In this document: one piece after another, positions 15,441 to 56,530 of the stretch
How positions within the stretch are numbered: the stretch's first letter is position 1
How the letters are laid out: the number at the start of each line of letters is the position of its first letter
DNA from: Theodoxus fluviatilis
Taxonomy: Eukaryota > Mollusca > Gastropoda > Cycloneritida > Neritidae
Length of the DNA stretch: 64,000 bases
Reading direction: 5' to 3'
Assembly: GCA_034096865.1 (NCBI GenBank)
Contig: JAWQFJ010025542.1
Coordinates: 53,501 to 117,500 of the forward strand
Program-made: the position numbers and the translations under genes
Notes under the pieces: model-generated
What the model was told of the DNA's origin: nothing
Seen by the model: only the letters and a program-made list of their open reading frames with translations
Databases searched by the model: none

Positions 15441-17162
15441 CCCTCCATCCTCATGAGAGGAGTGTGCTATCCAGAGGTACTGTTGTGACAAGTCTGAAGC
15501 AAGTTGCAAAACCAAGTTTTCAAGTAACAAGTTGCACGAGGCCCCCTACTCGTGTAAAAATAAAAGTTGAACCACGTTCTCAGTATGGTACACACAATTT
15601 GTTGCCAATGCTTGTGTGTCAAGATTGGAAGTGGAACAAAGAGTGTTCAAGATTTGGGAAGCATTCTTACACATTCCAACTCCCAAATACCTGTGAATGA
15701 AAATACAATGACTTTCGGACGATATGTGCTTGTACATTTCTAACACCCTTCAGTAGCCTGTTACGTTGCTTGTGTCTGTCCCTGGCCGAGCTACTGGAGT
15801 TGGCCCTGAAAACCCAGGGGTTCCAGGTGATGCAGGGGGACATCAGATGGTGATCATGTCCTCAATGGGATATCAATGCACCATGAAGCCAACTATAGGA
15901 CCTCTTGGACAAACTTGGAGCTTGTCTGGCCCCTGTTGCCAGAAGGGCCCGAGGTGAAGACCTTTCATCCAGAGATAAAGCCACTCTCCATATTCCCCTT
16001 CCTGTGTCAAGCACTAGGGAACATTAGATCTGCTGAATTCAGGAGCTAGATCACAGACATACATAGTTTCGGAATCGGTTATCCTACCATTTACTCTTCA
16101 AACTATACAAAACAGACACAGCACTGAATAGTTTCATATTTTTTTAATTTTTCTATAATAACCAGCCATTGAAATAGGACGCACAGTCACCTGAATACAC
16201 ACACACAACTATCTGCCAATTGAACGAAACCATTACCTGGACAAGTAACAAAGGGATGCATTAACAAAAAGTAAGTCATGTCTGCTTTGACGATGCTTTT
16301 CAGGACGACTAGACAGGAATGAGAAATTTACAAAGGTGCATGCTATTTTGCGTCAAATGGTGGAGGCTTGCATCCACAAACTTCTGTGTTAAAGTCAGTC
16401 AGTCCAACTCCTCAGTCAGATTCCAGTGTGTCATTCTCTGGGCAAATTTTGGCTTTCCTCCTGGAAGATGAAATTCCTGCTTCATCAATGCAAGCTTCTG
16501 CATTACTGGCGACATCACATGGAAATCAACAATAAGCCACTTCTATTTGGCTTTCAACTTTTGTAGCTCATAACAAAGATAGCTAGCACATTTTACAGTA
16601 ATGCCAATAACTCGGATATGTACCATCATGCATTTTGGATAATCTTTAGCCCAACACTAGTGCATCATGGCATCTCATTCACTCATTCATGAATGAAGAA
16701 GAGGACAAAGATAACCAAAAAAGTATAGCAAAAAATCGCCAGTTGAATACTTTCAAAGGGGACATCCTGACGTCAACATGAACAGATAAATAAAGGTAAC
16801 AATGAAAAACTACATAAAAACTCCCAACAAAGCTCATTCATTTCCATCAATCTTGAGACCAAAATATCATCATGCTGCATTGTGATCATGTCAAATTTCT
16901 TCCCTTTCCAAAATTTACCTTTTATTGTTCCCATCCCCTCCCTCCCCTCCCCCTCCCCTCTCTCTCCTCCCTAAGCCCACCCACATTTCTTCCTGCCCTT
17001 TCATCAGATACATTCCACAATCCTCCGCAGAGTGATGGAAAAGCGTAGGCAAGAGTTTTCTCCTTGTGCCATGAGGATGGGAGAAAAGTTAGTCCCGACA
17101 AGCAAAATCTGTAGAGAACAACATACAACAGCCTTCCTCAGGTCCATGTGTGTGGTCTGGCC
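15441..17162. other. Intergenic DNA and SEC61A 3' UTR side
   Basis: Unique-looking AT-rich sequence with no supported coding region. On the minus strand AATAAA at 16926-16921 lies 237 nt after the SEC61A stop and is a candidate polyadenylation signal. A C/T-rich patch lies at 16930-16975. Confidence 0.5.
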
Positions 17163-45044
<27,882 letters not shown>

Positions 45045-45430
45045 TCTGACGATCTCTCCTCACGAACGTCAAATATGATTTCAATAGGGTTCCAATTTGG
45101 TTAAAAAGCACAAAGATGTGTGCGGCTACACTGCAGTCTTACACCACGCTCCCCGGTCTCGTTCTGAAAAGGGAGGCGAGATGTCGACGTGTTCCCTTTT
45201 CGATTTAGACACACCTTTTATATTGACATTGCTAATCATAAACAGATACAATATATCACCAGAATATCAAAAAGTATATCTATATAAAATAACATCGCAA
45301 GATAAAAACCGACCAACAACTTCTGACGTCAGCAACTCTAAGGTAAACTAATATCAAACATGGCGGACCAAACACTTCTAGCCTTGTAAACCCTCTTTCT
45401 TTGCTGACAAGGTAATCGGCTCTTGGTCGA
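45045..45430 (-). promoter_or_regulatory. SEC61A 5' UTR and candidate promoter
   Basis: Upstream of the SEC61A ATG. It contains a perfect CRE/ATF palindrome TGACGTCA (45324-45331) and ATGGCGG (45360-45366, YY1-like on the plus strand). No TATA box is evident. A CRE would suit the stress-responsive control known for translocon genes, but this is inference. Confidence 0.45.
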
Positions 45431-45955
45431 TATGTAATTCCTTGCAGTTTCGCATTATTGTGAATCTCCCGTGTTTTTATTGTTATTGTTGTTGCTTTCT
45501 TTTATCTCGGGAAAAGGAATATAACAAAGTTGCGATTGTGAGAACATCGAATCGTCGATGATCGAAAAACGAAATCGACGAATTTCCAGGTTCCGAAATC
45601 ATTGGACTAATTTGCAAAATAGAGGGTGTCTGAGGTGCTTATTCGGAACCCGGAGCATTTTTATATGGTTGTATCATGAAAAAGTAGCTATGACTTATCG
45701 GTTTCACATTTCAATGTCATTGATTGAGGAAAGTGAATGCCAGCAACTATTTTGCCTTGAGGCTTGAGCCTTGATTGCAATGTAATTATGTATTCTGCAC
45801 TTATCCCTCACCCACCTCCGAAAAAAAGGAGATAAACATTAAAATATGTTTTACCACCTCTCGATCACTACCATATCTGAGGATCGTTATCACTAATGGA
45901 TCTCTCTTTATTCCTACACGGTGCATGTGCTTGCTTGCTTGCATGCATGCATGCA

Positions 45956-46003
<48 letters not shown>

Positions 46004-46212
46004 ACCATATGTGTGCTTATACATATGTGTCTTGTAACAGTATGAGCTCTGAGTTCCTGTTGATGAAAGTGTGAAAATAATGTGTGGAATATTTGTATTG
46101 GGATTATCATTGGAATACTCATTTTTTATATGTAGCCATATCAGTTTTGATTAGAGATATTAATCATGTGTTTGTTAAGTTTTCATTCGTTCATTCATTC
46201 GTTCATTCATTC
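45431..46212. other. Intergenic DNA with (TG)n
   Basis: Mostly unique sequence; (TG)n at about 45954-46002 and CATT/CGTT repeats at 46182-46215. No supported gene. Confidence 0.6.
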
Positions 46213-47250
46213 ATACAAAACAAGAGCGATTGGAAACCCTGAAAACTACCGAGGGATATCACTTCTTAGTGTTTTCAGCAAACTGTTTTCTAGTATACTG
46301 AGCCAATGACTACAGCTATGGGGGGGAGGTGAACAAATTGATTGCAGAGTCCTCTGAACAAGCCGGCTTTCACTGTGGTTATTCAACCATTGATAATATC
46401 TTTACTTTGCATTCTGAGGTAGAAAGATACCTACATAGAAAGAAAAAAACTGTATGTAACTTTTGTTGATTTTAAGCGTGCTTTTGACAGTGTAAATAGA
46501 AATGTTTTGTGGAGAGTCCTCGAAAACTATGGTATTGTGGGTAATATGCTAAAAATACTTCAGAACACAGCATTGAACAGGGCTGCAATTTGAGTCCGAT
46601 AATTTTTTGTTACATAATGAACGAAATTACAAAAAAGGTTAAGAAGTCGGGTAAACACAGTGTACAGTTCTTGCCCAACACTGACCAATTGTACCTGCTC
46701 TTGTTTGCAGATGATGTTGCATTGATAGCAGACTTGGTTGTTGGCTTACAGAATCAAATATATCTGTCCTCATAGATAAAGCAGATGAGCTTGGATTAGT
46801 TTATCCTGTCAAAACAAAAGTTGTTATTTTCTGATTGGGAGGGCATGTTGCAAGACATGAAAAATGGTCACTGGGAACAGAGAGTCTCGAGATAACAAAT
46901 GAATATAGTACTTGGGCATGATGTATTCCACAAAACTGTGTTCAAATACTGCTTTAAGAAATCTGGCGGACAGAGGCTAGGCAGGGGTGATGCAAATTCT
47001 TCATTTTATACGCAAATTAGACTTTGTGTCCTCCCATGTTTTCTTTAAGATGCTTGATGCACAGATACAACCGATTCTCTTATACTCATCTGAGATATGG
47101 GGTCTAGGAGACTGTGAAGTGATTGAAAATGTACATATGTATGCCTTGAAAATGTTCTTAAATGTGAGTATCAAGACACCAAATAACATGGTATATAGGG
47201 AGACTGGAAGGTATCCTCTGCATATCAATGTGAAATTGAGATCATAGAAA
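46213..47250 (+). pseudogene. Decayed non-LTR retrotransposon reverse transcriptase
   Basis: Pieces in shifting frames follow RT block order: NPENYRGISLLSVFSKLF, EQAGFHCGYSTIDNIFTLHS, VTFVDFKRAFDSVNRNVLW, GCNLSPIIFCYIMNE, LLFADDVALIAD (catalytic FADD), then YSSEIWG and RETGRYPLHIN near the C-terminus. Several frameshifts and stops make it non-functional. The endonuclease domain is not visible, so it is 5'-truncated or diverged. Confidence 0.88.
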
Positions 47251-47329
47251 TATTGCTGAAACTATTGAACATGGAAGACTCCAGATTACCCAAATTAGCA
47301 TACCAACATGATGGTTTAAACAAGTTCAT

Positions 47330-47730
47330 AGCCAGGGGCGGACGGGGGGGTTTCCGGGTTTCCGGAAACCCCCCCAACAGAAAAAAATTTGTTAAAAAAA
47401 AACACACAAAAAATATTTTTTATTAGTAAGAAAATGTGCTGCCTGAAAGTGGTAATGATCACCATCAGAATGCGCTAGATTGGAAAATTTTGCAGTGAAA
47501 ACTCCCCCTCCCCCCCCCCCACCCCCCCGCTTTCAGGTTTCGGCTGAGCTCCAAGCGCTCCTATAGGGTCGTTTCCCCCCACCCCACCCCCCACCCCCAC
47601 CCACCCCCCCGCTTGCACGTTTCGGTTGAGCACTGAAACCACCCACCCCCCCCCGCCCCCCCCGGCCCCACGAGGCTCCGACACGACAAAACCTCCCCCA
47701 GCTCCCTCCCGCCCATTTTTTTCGTGGTAT
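47330..47730. repeat. G-palindrome and C-rich tracts
   Basis: A foldback of GGTTTCCGGG/TTTCCGGAAACCCCCCC at about 47349-47378, then two partly similar C-rich blocks (47504-47530 and 47570-47610), each followed by CGCTT..(A/C)GGTTTCGG or CACGTTTCGG and GAGC. Strong quadruplex/i-motif potential. Two related units suggest an old tandem duplication. Confidence 0.7.
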
Positions 47731-48280
47731 TGGCTTTGTTTTGTAGTTTGTCGCCCTTGCTTTCGGCTTATTTGTGTGGGGATCTTTGTTTTTGCTTCAG
47801 TTCTGTGAGCCTCGGTTATACTTCTCAGATGTCTACCCTGTCGGGCAGGCAACTGAAGCGACAACCCATCATCGTGTCTCCTTGTGAGACTATAGTTTGG
47901 CAGCTGGCTGCTGGCACCTCATTGATGCAATAGCGACGATCAAAGCCACTCATCTGTGAGATCGTTGGTTCTGTACACAACTATGACCAGAGGGGAAACT
48001 ACCCACCGGGGAGAAACGCGCGTCCCGGGTCCTTTTATTCAAAAATAAACCCCCTTCTGACCCTCTTTTACACCTCCCCTCCTTCCTACCCTTTTTCTAT
48101 TTCTCCTACCCCCACTTCCCTCCTAAACTTCTCCCCACTCCCTCCCCCCCCCCTCCTTTTCACTTTCTCCCCTCCTCCCCCCTTCCTTCTCCCCTTTTCT
48201 CCCTCTCTTTTTTTGGTCTTCTCTCCTTCCTTTTCATACTCCTGGTAGAACCCTTTTTTCGTTTGCATCCCGACCAAAAC
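47731..48280. other. Intergenic DNA with pyrimidine-rich tract
   Basis: Non-coding; C/T-rich at about 48050-48235. Confidence 0.6.
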
Positions 48281-48515
48281 ATGTTTGTTTGGTGTGTGTT
48301 ATGACTCCCAACAATGTTTTCAAAACATGTTTGTTTGGTGTGTGTTATGACTCCCAACAATGTTTTCAAAACATGTTTGTTTGGTGTGTGTTATGACTCC
48401 CAACAATGTTTTCAAAACATGTTTGTTTGGTGTGTGTTATGACTCCCAACAATGTTTTCAAAACATGTTTGTTTGGTGTGTGTTATGACTCCCTACAATG
48501 TTTTCAAAACATGTT
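48281..48515. repeat. 46-bp minisatellite, five copies
   Basis: Units begin ATGTTTGTTTGGTGTGTGTT and continue ATGACTCCCAACAATG and TTTTCAAAAC. They are nearly identical; the last differs by CCCTAC. Confidence 0.95.
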
Positions 48516-48849
48516 TTTCTCGTGTTGTGAGAGCTAGGGCCTGCTCTAGCTTTTCGCAACATGTTCGCGATATCGATCTATGAAATTCGCGAAACCATGA
48601 TAGCTCACAACAACTTTGGCAACCAAGAAATGAACAGGAGCCGTCGCTAGATTGAACTTAGAGAAAAATTTTCGTTCAATAGCCACAAAATTATACAGTA
48701 TATATGGACCAGCCAATCAGTCTGGGATTGTCATTTGAAGGAATTTAAAAACAGGGCATAAACAGCCGCTTCTTGGCGGTCTATTTGCAGATATTTTGAA
48801 GCAACTCGGCGTCGCGAGTAAACGGAAAGGACGCTACAAGTCACGCTGT

Positions 48850-49975
48850 CATACGACAGACTTCCAGTGAGGTGCCCTCATACGACAGGCTTCCAGTGAG
48901 GTGCCCTCATACGACAGGCTTCCAGTGAGGTGCCCTCATACGACAGGCTTCCAGTGAGGTGCCCTCATACGACAGGCTTCCAGTGAGGTGCCCTCATACG
49001 ACAGGCTTCCAGTGAGGTGCCCTCATACGACAGACTTCCAGTGAGGTGCCCTCATACGACAGACTTCCAGTGAGGTGCCCTCATACGACAGGCTTCCAGT
49101 GAGGTGCCCTCATACGACAGGCTTCCAGTGAGGTGCCCTCATACGACAGACTTCCAGTGAGGTGCCCTCATACGACAGACTTCCAGTGAGGTGCCCTCAT
49201 ACGACAGGCTTCCAGTGAGGTGCCCTCATACGACAGACTTCCAGTGAGGTGCCCTCATACGACAGGCTTCCAGTGAGGTGCCCTCATACGACAGACTTCC
49301 AGTGAGGTGCCCTCATACGACAGGCTTCCAGTGAGGTGCCCTCATACGACAGACTTCCAGTGAGGTGCCCTCATACGACAGACTTCCAGTGAGGTGCCCT
49401 CATACGACAGACTTCCAGTGAGGTGCCCTCATACGACAGGCTTCCAGTGAGGTGCCCTCATACGACAGGCTTCCAGTGAGGTGCCCTCATACGACAGGAC
49501 TTCCAGTGAGGTGCCCTCATACGACAGGCTTCCAGTGAGGTGCCCTCATACGACAGGCTTCCAGTGAGGTGCCCTCATACGACAGACTTCCAGTGAGTGC
49601 CCTCATACGACAGACTTCCAGTGAGGTGCCCTCATACGACAGGCTTCCAGTGAGTGCCCTCATACGACAGGCTTCCAGTGAGGTGCCCTCATACGACAGA
49701 CTTCCAGTGAGGTGCCCTCATACGACAGACTTCCAGTGAGGTGCCCTCATACGACAGGCTTCCAGTGAGGTGCCCTCATACGACAGACTTCCAGTGAGGT
49801 GCCCTCATACGACAGACTTCCAGTGAGGTGCCCTCATACGACAGGCTTCCAGTGAGGTGCCCTCATACGACAGGCTTCCAGTGAGGTGCCCTCATACGAC
49901 AGGCTTCCAGTGAGGTGCCCTCATACGACATACTTCCAGTGAGGTGCCCTCATACGACAGACTTCCAGTGAGGTG
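48850..49975. repeat. 29-bp minisatellite, about 39 copies
   Basis: Unit CATACGACAGGCTTCCAGTG plus AGGTGCCCT, contiguous with no spacers. The main variation is G/A in CAGGCTT versus CAGACTT; rare single-base indels occur (CAGGACTT, GTGAGTGCC). Confidence 0.97.
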
Positions 49976-50640
49976 CCCGAACAACAGTGCAGTGAGCCGT
50001 GCGATATGATTCGAAACATTGTTGTGGAATCGAGTTTTCGAGACGCCAACATGTTGGGCGCAAACTTGGTGTGACGTCAGCCGAATCGATTCATAAAAGG
50101 TGAATATCTTCTGAAATTGAGACGAATTACTTTCACCTTGGCTGGCTCTATTGAATTTGTTGTCAATGGCTTTACATAGCCTACAAAAGCTTATAGGCCG
50201 TAAAGCCTCATTCATTCATACATTGAATCATACATTCGTTCGTTGGTTCATCCATTCATTTGTTCATTCATTGATTTATTCATTCCAACACACGTACAGG
50301 TGTGGCCGGTACTTACAATGCTGCGGCCTGGTGCCATCTAAACCTGACATCTTGCAGGCGTTGACAGCGATGTATCTCGAGGGTCAGGCAGCCAGTGTTA
50401 AGGACAACTCCACATTGAATCTCGAATAGACGAAAGACGACGTAGATCTATATATAGGCGGCAGCCGATGGTGATGGATTTGAAACACATTTCATCAAGT
50501 AACTTAAATTAGCGCCAGAATGATACATCCAACTGTGCCATGTGCAAAATTCGAAGCTCGCAATAGGATGCAGAAGAAGCGTAGTGACGCGTGAGGGATT
50601 ATCATGATGATCATCTCGCGATGCCCGGGTCGCTTTGACA
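49976..50640. other. Intergenic DNA, dispersed repeat piece
   Basis: GGCTTTACATAGCCTACAAA and GGCCGTAAA followed by CATTCATT repeats at about 50165-50290 match a sequence at 58350-58410, so this is a dispersed repeat tail. A weak exon-like stretch at about 50300-50352 on the minus strand is noted among the rejected items. Confidence 0.5.
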
Positions 50641-50650
50641 TCCGGCAAAT

Positions 50651-50702
50651 AGATGACGACGACGACGACGACGACGACGATGATGACGATGACGACGACG
50701 AC
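50651..50702. repeat. (GAC)n/(GAT)n microsatellite
   Basis: Trinucleotide tract of GAC with GAT interruptions, CpG-rich. Confidence 0.95.
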
Positions 50703-50801
50703 AGTTTTACAGCCTATCGTTCTTTTAGGTTTTGTAGGGTCGTTGATCACGAAACTCACTAGAACTAGTTAAAGTTAGAGCTGGTCAAGTCTCGACTTTC
50801 C

Positions 50802-50997
50802 TGGTTATACGCCTCCTAAGACGAGGCGATTTCACACGTTCCACGCTGACGCTAGCCGCACGACAAAAATATCTTCCAATCGCAGAGCACCACTGACGCT
50901 CTTGCGAGCCGCTATTGGCTGCCACAGTGACGCACGCTAGGAGCATCGGTGTGGAACGTGTGGAATCGCCTCGTGTGATACGACCTTCACGAATCGC
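50802..50997. mobile_element. Short inverted-repeat element (MITE-like)
   Basis: CGAGGCGATTTCACACGTTC on the left pairs with GAACGTGTGGAATCGCCTCG on the right, about 190 bp apart, with further partial pairing inside (GTGACGCACGCTAG / CTGACGCTAGCCG). No ORF. It carries an ATTGGCT (inverted CCAAT) box. Confidence 0.55.
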
Positions 50998-52139
50998 GTA
51001 GAGAGGCGCGGGATGTCTATTCTTACCCCCAACCCACAGGAAATACGCCTGAATGAAGATGGCAATGATCATGCGGACTCAGGTAATCACAAATGCTTGC
51101 AAGAAAGTGTGAGCTGCGGTGATGCTTCTTTCAAAGGATGTTGAAGGGATTTGACTGCAAAAATAAGGTCCACGCTTGATAGAATTGGCATGAGCCTCTG
51201 CCGTGCCTAGTCACGCTTGCCATGCATAAACAGTGACTAAAATGTTGCTTTTATTAGGGTGACTACAAGCATATATTGTGCTCTGGACATTTGTCAAAAC
51301 TGTCTCCAATACATGTATAGTAAAGAGTCACTGTTTGTGCATGATGCGGAAATATCGTGATAAAGGAGGTCACGGATTTTCAAAACGTTCGGTTTTGTTT
51401 TTGATTTTCAGCTTTCTGGAGATTCTGGCATAGAGGCCAACATTGGATTATTACGTTGCAATAAGCGGAGCAAACAGATACACTGAAACTGAAAAGCAAT
51501 CAATGAAAGTTGAGCATACAGAAACGGGCTGTTGTAACTCACTCTTTGTTTTCGTTATTTCCATTTCTTATGGTTTTGTCCACTTCAGATTGTGCATAAA
51601 TTGCAAAATCCAGAGAACTTCGGTTTGGTTTAAGCGTTTCGGAAGCAATGAATTACGACGCAATTGCTAGCTTTCGTCATAAAACAATTAATCGTTCAAG
51701 ATAAAACTCTAATAATAAAACCACAGCGCCCCTCGAAAAGTAGGACGCCGACGCTAAAATGTGACGCTACTGATTTTTTTTTCTTTTGCTCCTCCTATCC
51801 GCCCCTTCCAAACCATCCTTATCCCCTCACCCCCCACTCTTCAATTCCGTCCTACTTCTCCTCCCCCTTTTTTTCATCTGCACTCTTCTCTCCCCTCCCC
51901 ATTTCCAAACATTACTTCTCTTTTCTTGTGCAGATTTTTTAAGGTCTCTTTTTTTTCTTTTTCATTTTGGAATCCCTCAAGCGTCCCCATCGTCCCCTTC
52001 CCCCTCCCCCCCCTTCCCCCTCCCCTCCCCCACCTCTCACTCCACTTCTCCCTCATATTTTTCATGACACCCCACCCCCTACGCATCTCTCGTCCCGCTT
52101 TCCTTCCCAGCTTTCCCTGGTTGTCAAGGTGACAAGGGA
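50998..52139. other. Intergenic DNA and pyrimidine-rich tract
   Basis: Unique AT-rich sequence to about 51,760, then a C/T-rich stretch (51,770-52,120). Pro/Ser-rich frames there are compositional. Confidence 0.6.
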
Positions 52140-52235
52140 GCCACGTGCGAGTCACGTGAGGCACGAGATCTCGCGAGAGACGCCGAGGATTAGACTGCAG
52201 GGGAGACGGCATGGCGAGGGGCAATGAAAATGAAT
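52140..52235. promoter_or_regulatory. Candidate CpG-rich promoter with E-boxes and TCTCGCGAGA
   Basis: Two CACGTG E-boxes (52142-52147, 52153-52158; the second as GTCACGTGAG) and a perfect TCTCGCGAGA palindrome (52169-52178) fall within 40 bp. In animals TCTCGCGAGA is a core-promoter-associated motif. No gene start could be attached to it. Confidence 0.4.
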
Positions 52236-52516
52236 GGAGGAAATCAAAAACTCAGGACGTGTGCCCGGGTGGAGGGCGTGGCTGGAGCTGAAAATTCACA
52301 CCCGGGGTGCTGGTCTGCGGCACGCCCACCCCGCTATAGCAGCTCCTCTTCTGGGTAGCTGGAGCGGCTGGTCGGGTACCCCTCCCCAGCCCACCATTGC
52401 GCTCTTCTCTCCACCCTGAATGGGATCTAACCATTCCTTGCATGCATTGCTGCAGAATCACTCACCCGTCGGCTTGTCTGTGCATCTTAAGGGTGGAACC
52501 TGTCTGCTTCTTTCCT

Positions 52517-52520
52517 CAGC

Positions 52521-52554
<34 letters not shown>

Positions 52555-52560
52555 AGCCCC
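52517..52560. repeat. Poly(C) tract
   Basis: An essentially uninterrupted C run of more than 30; its length may be an assembly approximation. Confidence 0.9.
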
Positions 52561-52779
52561 CCTTCCCCATCTTCCTTTGAGTTTGCATTGCACAGCGTCA
52601 CGTTGCAGATCTTTGTCTGCCTGTCTGTTCATCCATTCCCAACTCATCCGTTCAAACTGCAGGCTTCCAACTTTACCCTACATCATCCACCCATCCCTTT
52701 GTGCCACCCTTAAGTTTCCCGCTTCTCTCCTCGTCCCCTCCCTTCTTCCTTCCCCTTTTCCTCCCTCCAATAGGTCTTC

Positions 52780-53520
<741 letters not shown>

Positions 53521-54045
53521 TCAAAAACTTATTTCGGGTCGAAGTATAATTAAAATCTGTTGTAACGATAAAGCATTCCGCTATGCCTAAGCACGCCTAT
53601 GGTTTGGCATCAGCAACCTGAAAATCAATAATAATTGTTATAAACTGTTACGCAGGATTCGAAGTGTCCATGCTGTTGGGAAAATGGTGGCGAGAACCAT
53701 TTTTGGGATCTTGTGTATTGCTTGAAGATCTGAGGATAAACCACATTGAAAATCAATTAAAGACTGCAATATTCTATACAGAACTCAAGGATCGGTAAGA
53801 CAGATGTTGCAAAGCATATATAATGTGCACTAGAACGTCGCAAATACGTCTGTTGTTCATTGTCCATTATGCGACGTTCCACTTCTGGTAACAGCTAAAT
53901 CAAATTGTTAATTGTCATCTTTGAATAAACATAGTGATATAAGTAATGAAAGTAACTGGTCTAGTGAGCTTTTATTCCCGAAGATATCTTCCTTAGCTCC
54001 TCTGCCTAAACCGATGTTGACCAGTGTCCACAAAACTTCCTATAA
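53521..54045. other. Unique intergenic DNA
   Basis: No frame, repeat or motif that I can support. Confidence 0.6.
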
Positions 54046-54258
54046 GCCAACCAACCAACCAACCAACCAACAACCAAACAACCAACCAACCAACCAACCA
54101 ACCAACCAACCAACAACCAAACAACCAACCAACCAACCAACCAATTAACCAACCAACCAACCAACCAACCAACCAACCAACCAACCAACCAACCAACCAA
54201 CCAACCAATTAACCAACCAACCAACCAACCAATTAACCAACCAACCAACCAATCAAAC
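54046..54258. repeat. (CCAA)n microsatellite
   Basis: AACC tetranucleotide repeat with AACAACC and AATTAACC interruptions. Confidence 0.97.
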
Positions 54259-55590
54259 AATGAACGTAATGAAACAGCGGAAATGAATCCATCATTGTGT
54301 TCATGGAGAGACGTCAGTTTCTAAGCAGATGACGTCAGAGCCATCAAAGTTGTTGTAGCCGGAATAAAACAAAAAAATTCTCTCCGGATGTGGATATGAA
54401 ATATTTGAGACAAGTTTGATAGCATGTATTTGAAACTATATGATGTATTATTTTTCCAAACGAACTCTATAAAACGTTATAATAAATCATTCAAATTCCT
54501 TTCGGCCTGTGCATAAATGTGCGTATGATGAAAACTTTGACAGCTATCTCCACATGGACGAAGCCTGGAATGAAGTTTGTATCGGCGTTAAGAATCCAAA
54601 TTAAAACTGCCCCTCAACATGCTCGTCAGATTTCAAGAATAAAGATTACGACAGATCCCAGATACAGTGAAAAAACAGTTTACCTGTAACTTCATGAGGT
54701 CATGAACTTTCTTTGTGCGGTGCATCATAGATGCATGATATTTTTGTTTGTATATACACCTGTGCAGAAGATCTAAATGAATGCAAAGCGGCATGCAAAT
54801 CTAACGTGCACGAGATTTCGTTATTGCATTCTCCTCTCATCCGTAAACATAAACAAACTGCTATTTCTTTTACCGTTGTTTTCCTTCTCTTCCTTCCATT
54901 GTGTCGGCACAGTGCTTGACTCGCCCTCTCCCACGTGCAAAACCATAGCCACCCGTAATATCACGGGTAGGGATAATGGCTGAATGCCATGAACGCAGGC
55001 CCTAGTGGAGGATAAGCAGGGTGGGGGAAGGAGGAAAAAAGACATAAAAGGTTTTCCAACATCTCACCACCACCTGTCCGCGGCGGTGGCGGGAGAGAGT
55101 TTCGCCACAAGGCAGAAGCTAATGTTTCGTGAAAAGCTCTCCTTTCTACCTCCATGTTTCCCTCCCTCCATTCGCCTTTCTTTTCTCTCCTCCTCTTCCC
55201 TGGCGCCCCATCGCTCACTCCTTACCCTTTGCATTCGTCTTCAGGAACTGCTAATGCGGTCTGCGTTCGCTCCGCCTTCGATGACGAGAAGAGTTGAGGC
55301 GGTGAGATGGGAAGCGGGTGTAGCTTTCTAACAACGCCTTCCAGCCATTAGATGAATAGGTCATGCCTCTTTCCCAACAACGACTTCCCTCTCTCCCTTC
55401 CTTACAACTTCCCTCCCCCTCTCTTCCAGTCCCCAAACCACCCCCATACCCCCAGGCCCTCCCTCCGGTGCCCCCAGTTCCTCCCGAGCCTACACCCACT
55501 TTTTTCTCACTGCTGTCTCACCTCCCACCCCTTTGAGCAACCCCACATGTACATTTGCAAGAAAACTACTATCCTGACTGCTTCACACGA
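54259..55590. other. Intergenic DNA
   Basis: Mixed unique sequence; GC-richer and C/T-biased from about 54,990. No supported coding region. Confidence 0.5.
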
Positions 55591-55597
55591 TTTCCTT

Positions 55598-55634
55598 TAC
55601 TCTCTCTCTCTCCCTCTCTCCGTCTCTCCCTTTC

Positions 55635-55688
<54 letters not shown>

Positions 55689-55722
55689 TCTCCGTCTCTT
55701 CCTCTCTCCGTCTCTCCCTTTC

Positions 55723-55820
<98 letters not shown>

Positions 55821-55857
55821 TCCCCCCCCTCTCTCTCTCTCTCTTTCTCTCTCCGTA
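55598..55857. repeat. (CT)n microsatellite
   Basis: CT tract with CCTCTCTCCGTCTCT variants repeated three times near its start. Confidence 0.97.
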
Positions 55858-56269
55858 GACAAAACGTGCTTGAGTCTGCGGAGCGGGACAGCTTTTATAT
55901 CTGCTAGATAGATTTTCTCTTGAGTGTATTGATTGACATGTATTGACACTGTGCACTTGAAATATATTGACACTGTATACTTGGAAATATGATGACATGT
56001 ACTGACACTGTACACTTGAAAGGGGCCGGTGGCCTATTCAATAAATTTATTCGTTCGTTCGTTCTCTCTCTCGTTCGCTTTCACGTACGCACCTCCACTG
56101 CAATGTAGGCGTGGAAATGGCGTTGGGCGCTGAAACACTTGTGCACCGCAACTGCCACTCATGTTTCTGATTGTAATTCCTACGGTAAAGGTGGCTTTGT
56201 ATGTTGCAACTTTTTTTCTGTTTATGGGTACTCAAACTGCACACCTTTAACCCCCTGGCCATTGATGAC

Positions 56270-56530
56270 ATTCCAACATCATTAAACTTTGAACTCTCTG
56301 AGGAGCAAAGAACCAGGCTGCGGATAAACGCGGCAAGGTGTGTTAGCCTTTTCTCACAATTTTGCAGCTCAGACCTCACAGGTATCCGTTTTACTCCTGG
56401 GTGGGGAGAAACAACTTGAGTCGATCACCTTGCTCAAGGTTGCAACTGCGGGAGTTGTGCAGGTTCGAACGTCGCACCAGTTAGTCGCAGGCGACTGCAG
56501 GTCAAACGCTGTAGCCACTCGACCGCATGC
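56270..56530 (-). mobile_element. tRNA-derived SINE, copy A
   Basis: On the minus strand a tRNA-like head reads GGTCGAGTGGCTACAGCG (A box), then GACGTTCGAACCTGC (B box). It is followed by CTTGAGCAAGGTGATCGAC and CACCCAGGAGTAAAACGGAT, a conserved SINE central domain. It shares this with copy B (61560-61795). Confidence 0.8.

Noticed and set aside
45360..45390. Gene start MADQTLLAL on the plus strand
   Set aside because: It ends after nine codons and no downstream exon was recognised; kept only as a promoter observation.
47475..48280. Gly/Pro-rich frames near the C-rich tracts
   Set aside because: Composition-driven, no splice or family support.
48850..49975. CRISPR-like array (29-bp repeats)
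   Set aside because: Repeats are contiguous with no spacers, and the DNA is animal.
50300..50352. Minus-strand exon MSGLDGTRPQH with a GTAAGT donor
   Set aside because: The start and donor look plausible, but no following exon, homology or clear acceptor/5' UTR was found.
51017..51072. Minus-strand exon MIIAIFIQAYFLWVGG with a GTAAGA donor
   Set aside because: A hydrophobic stretch with a donor-like end, but too short and without a partner exon.
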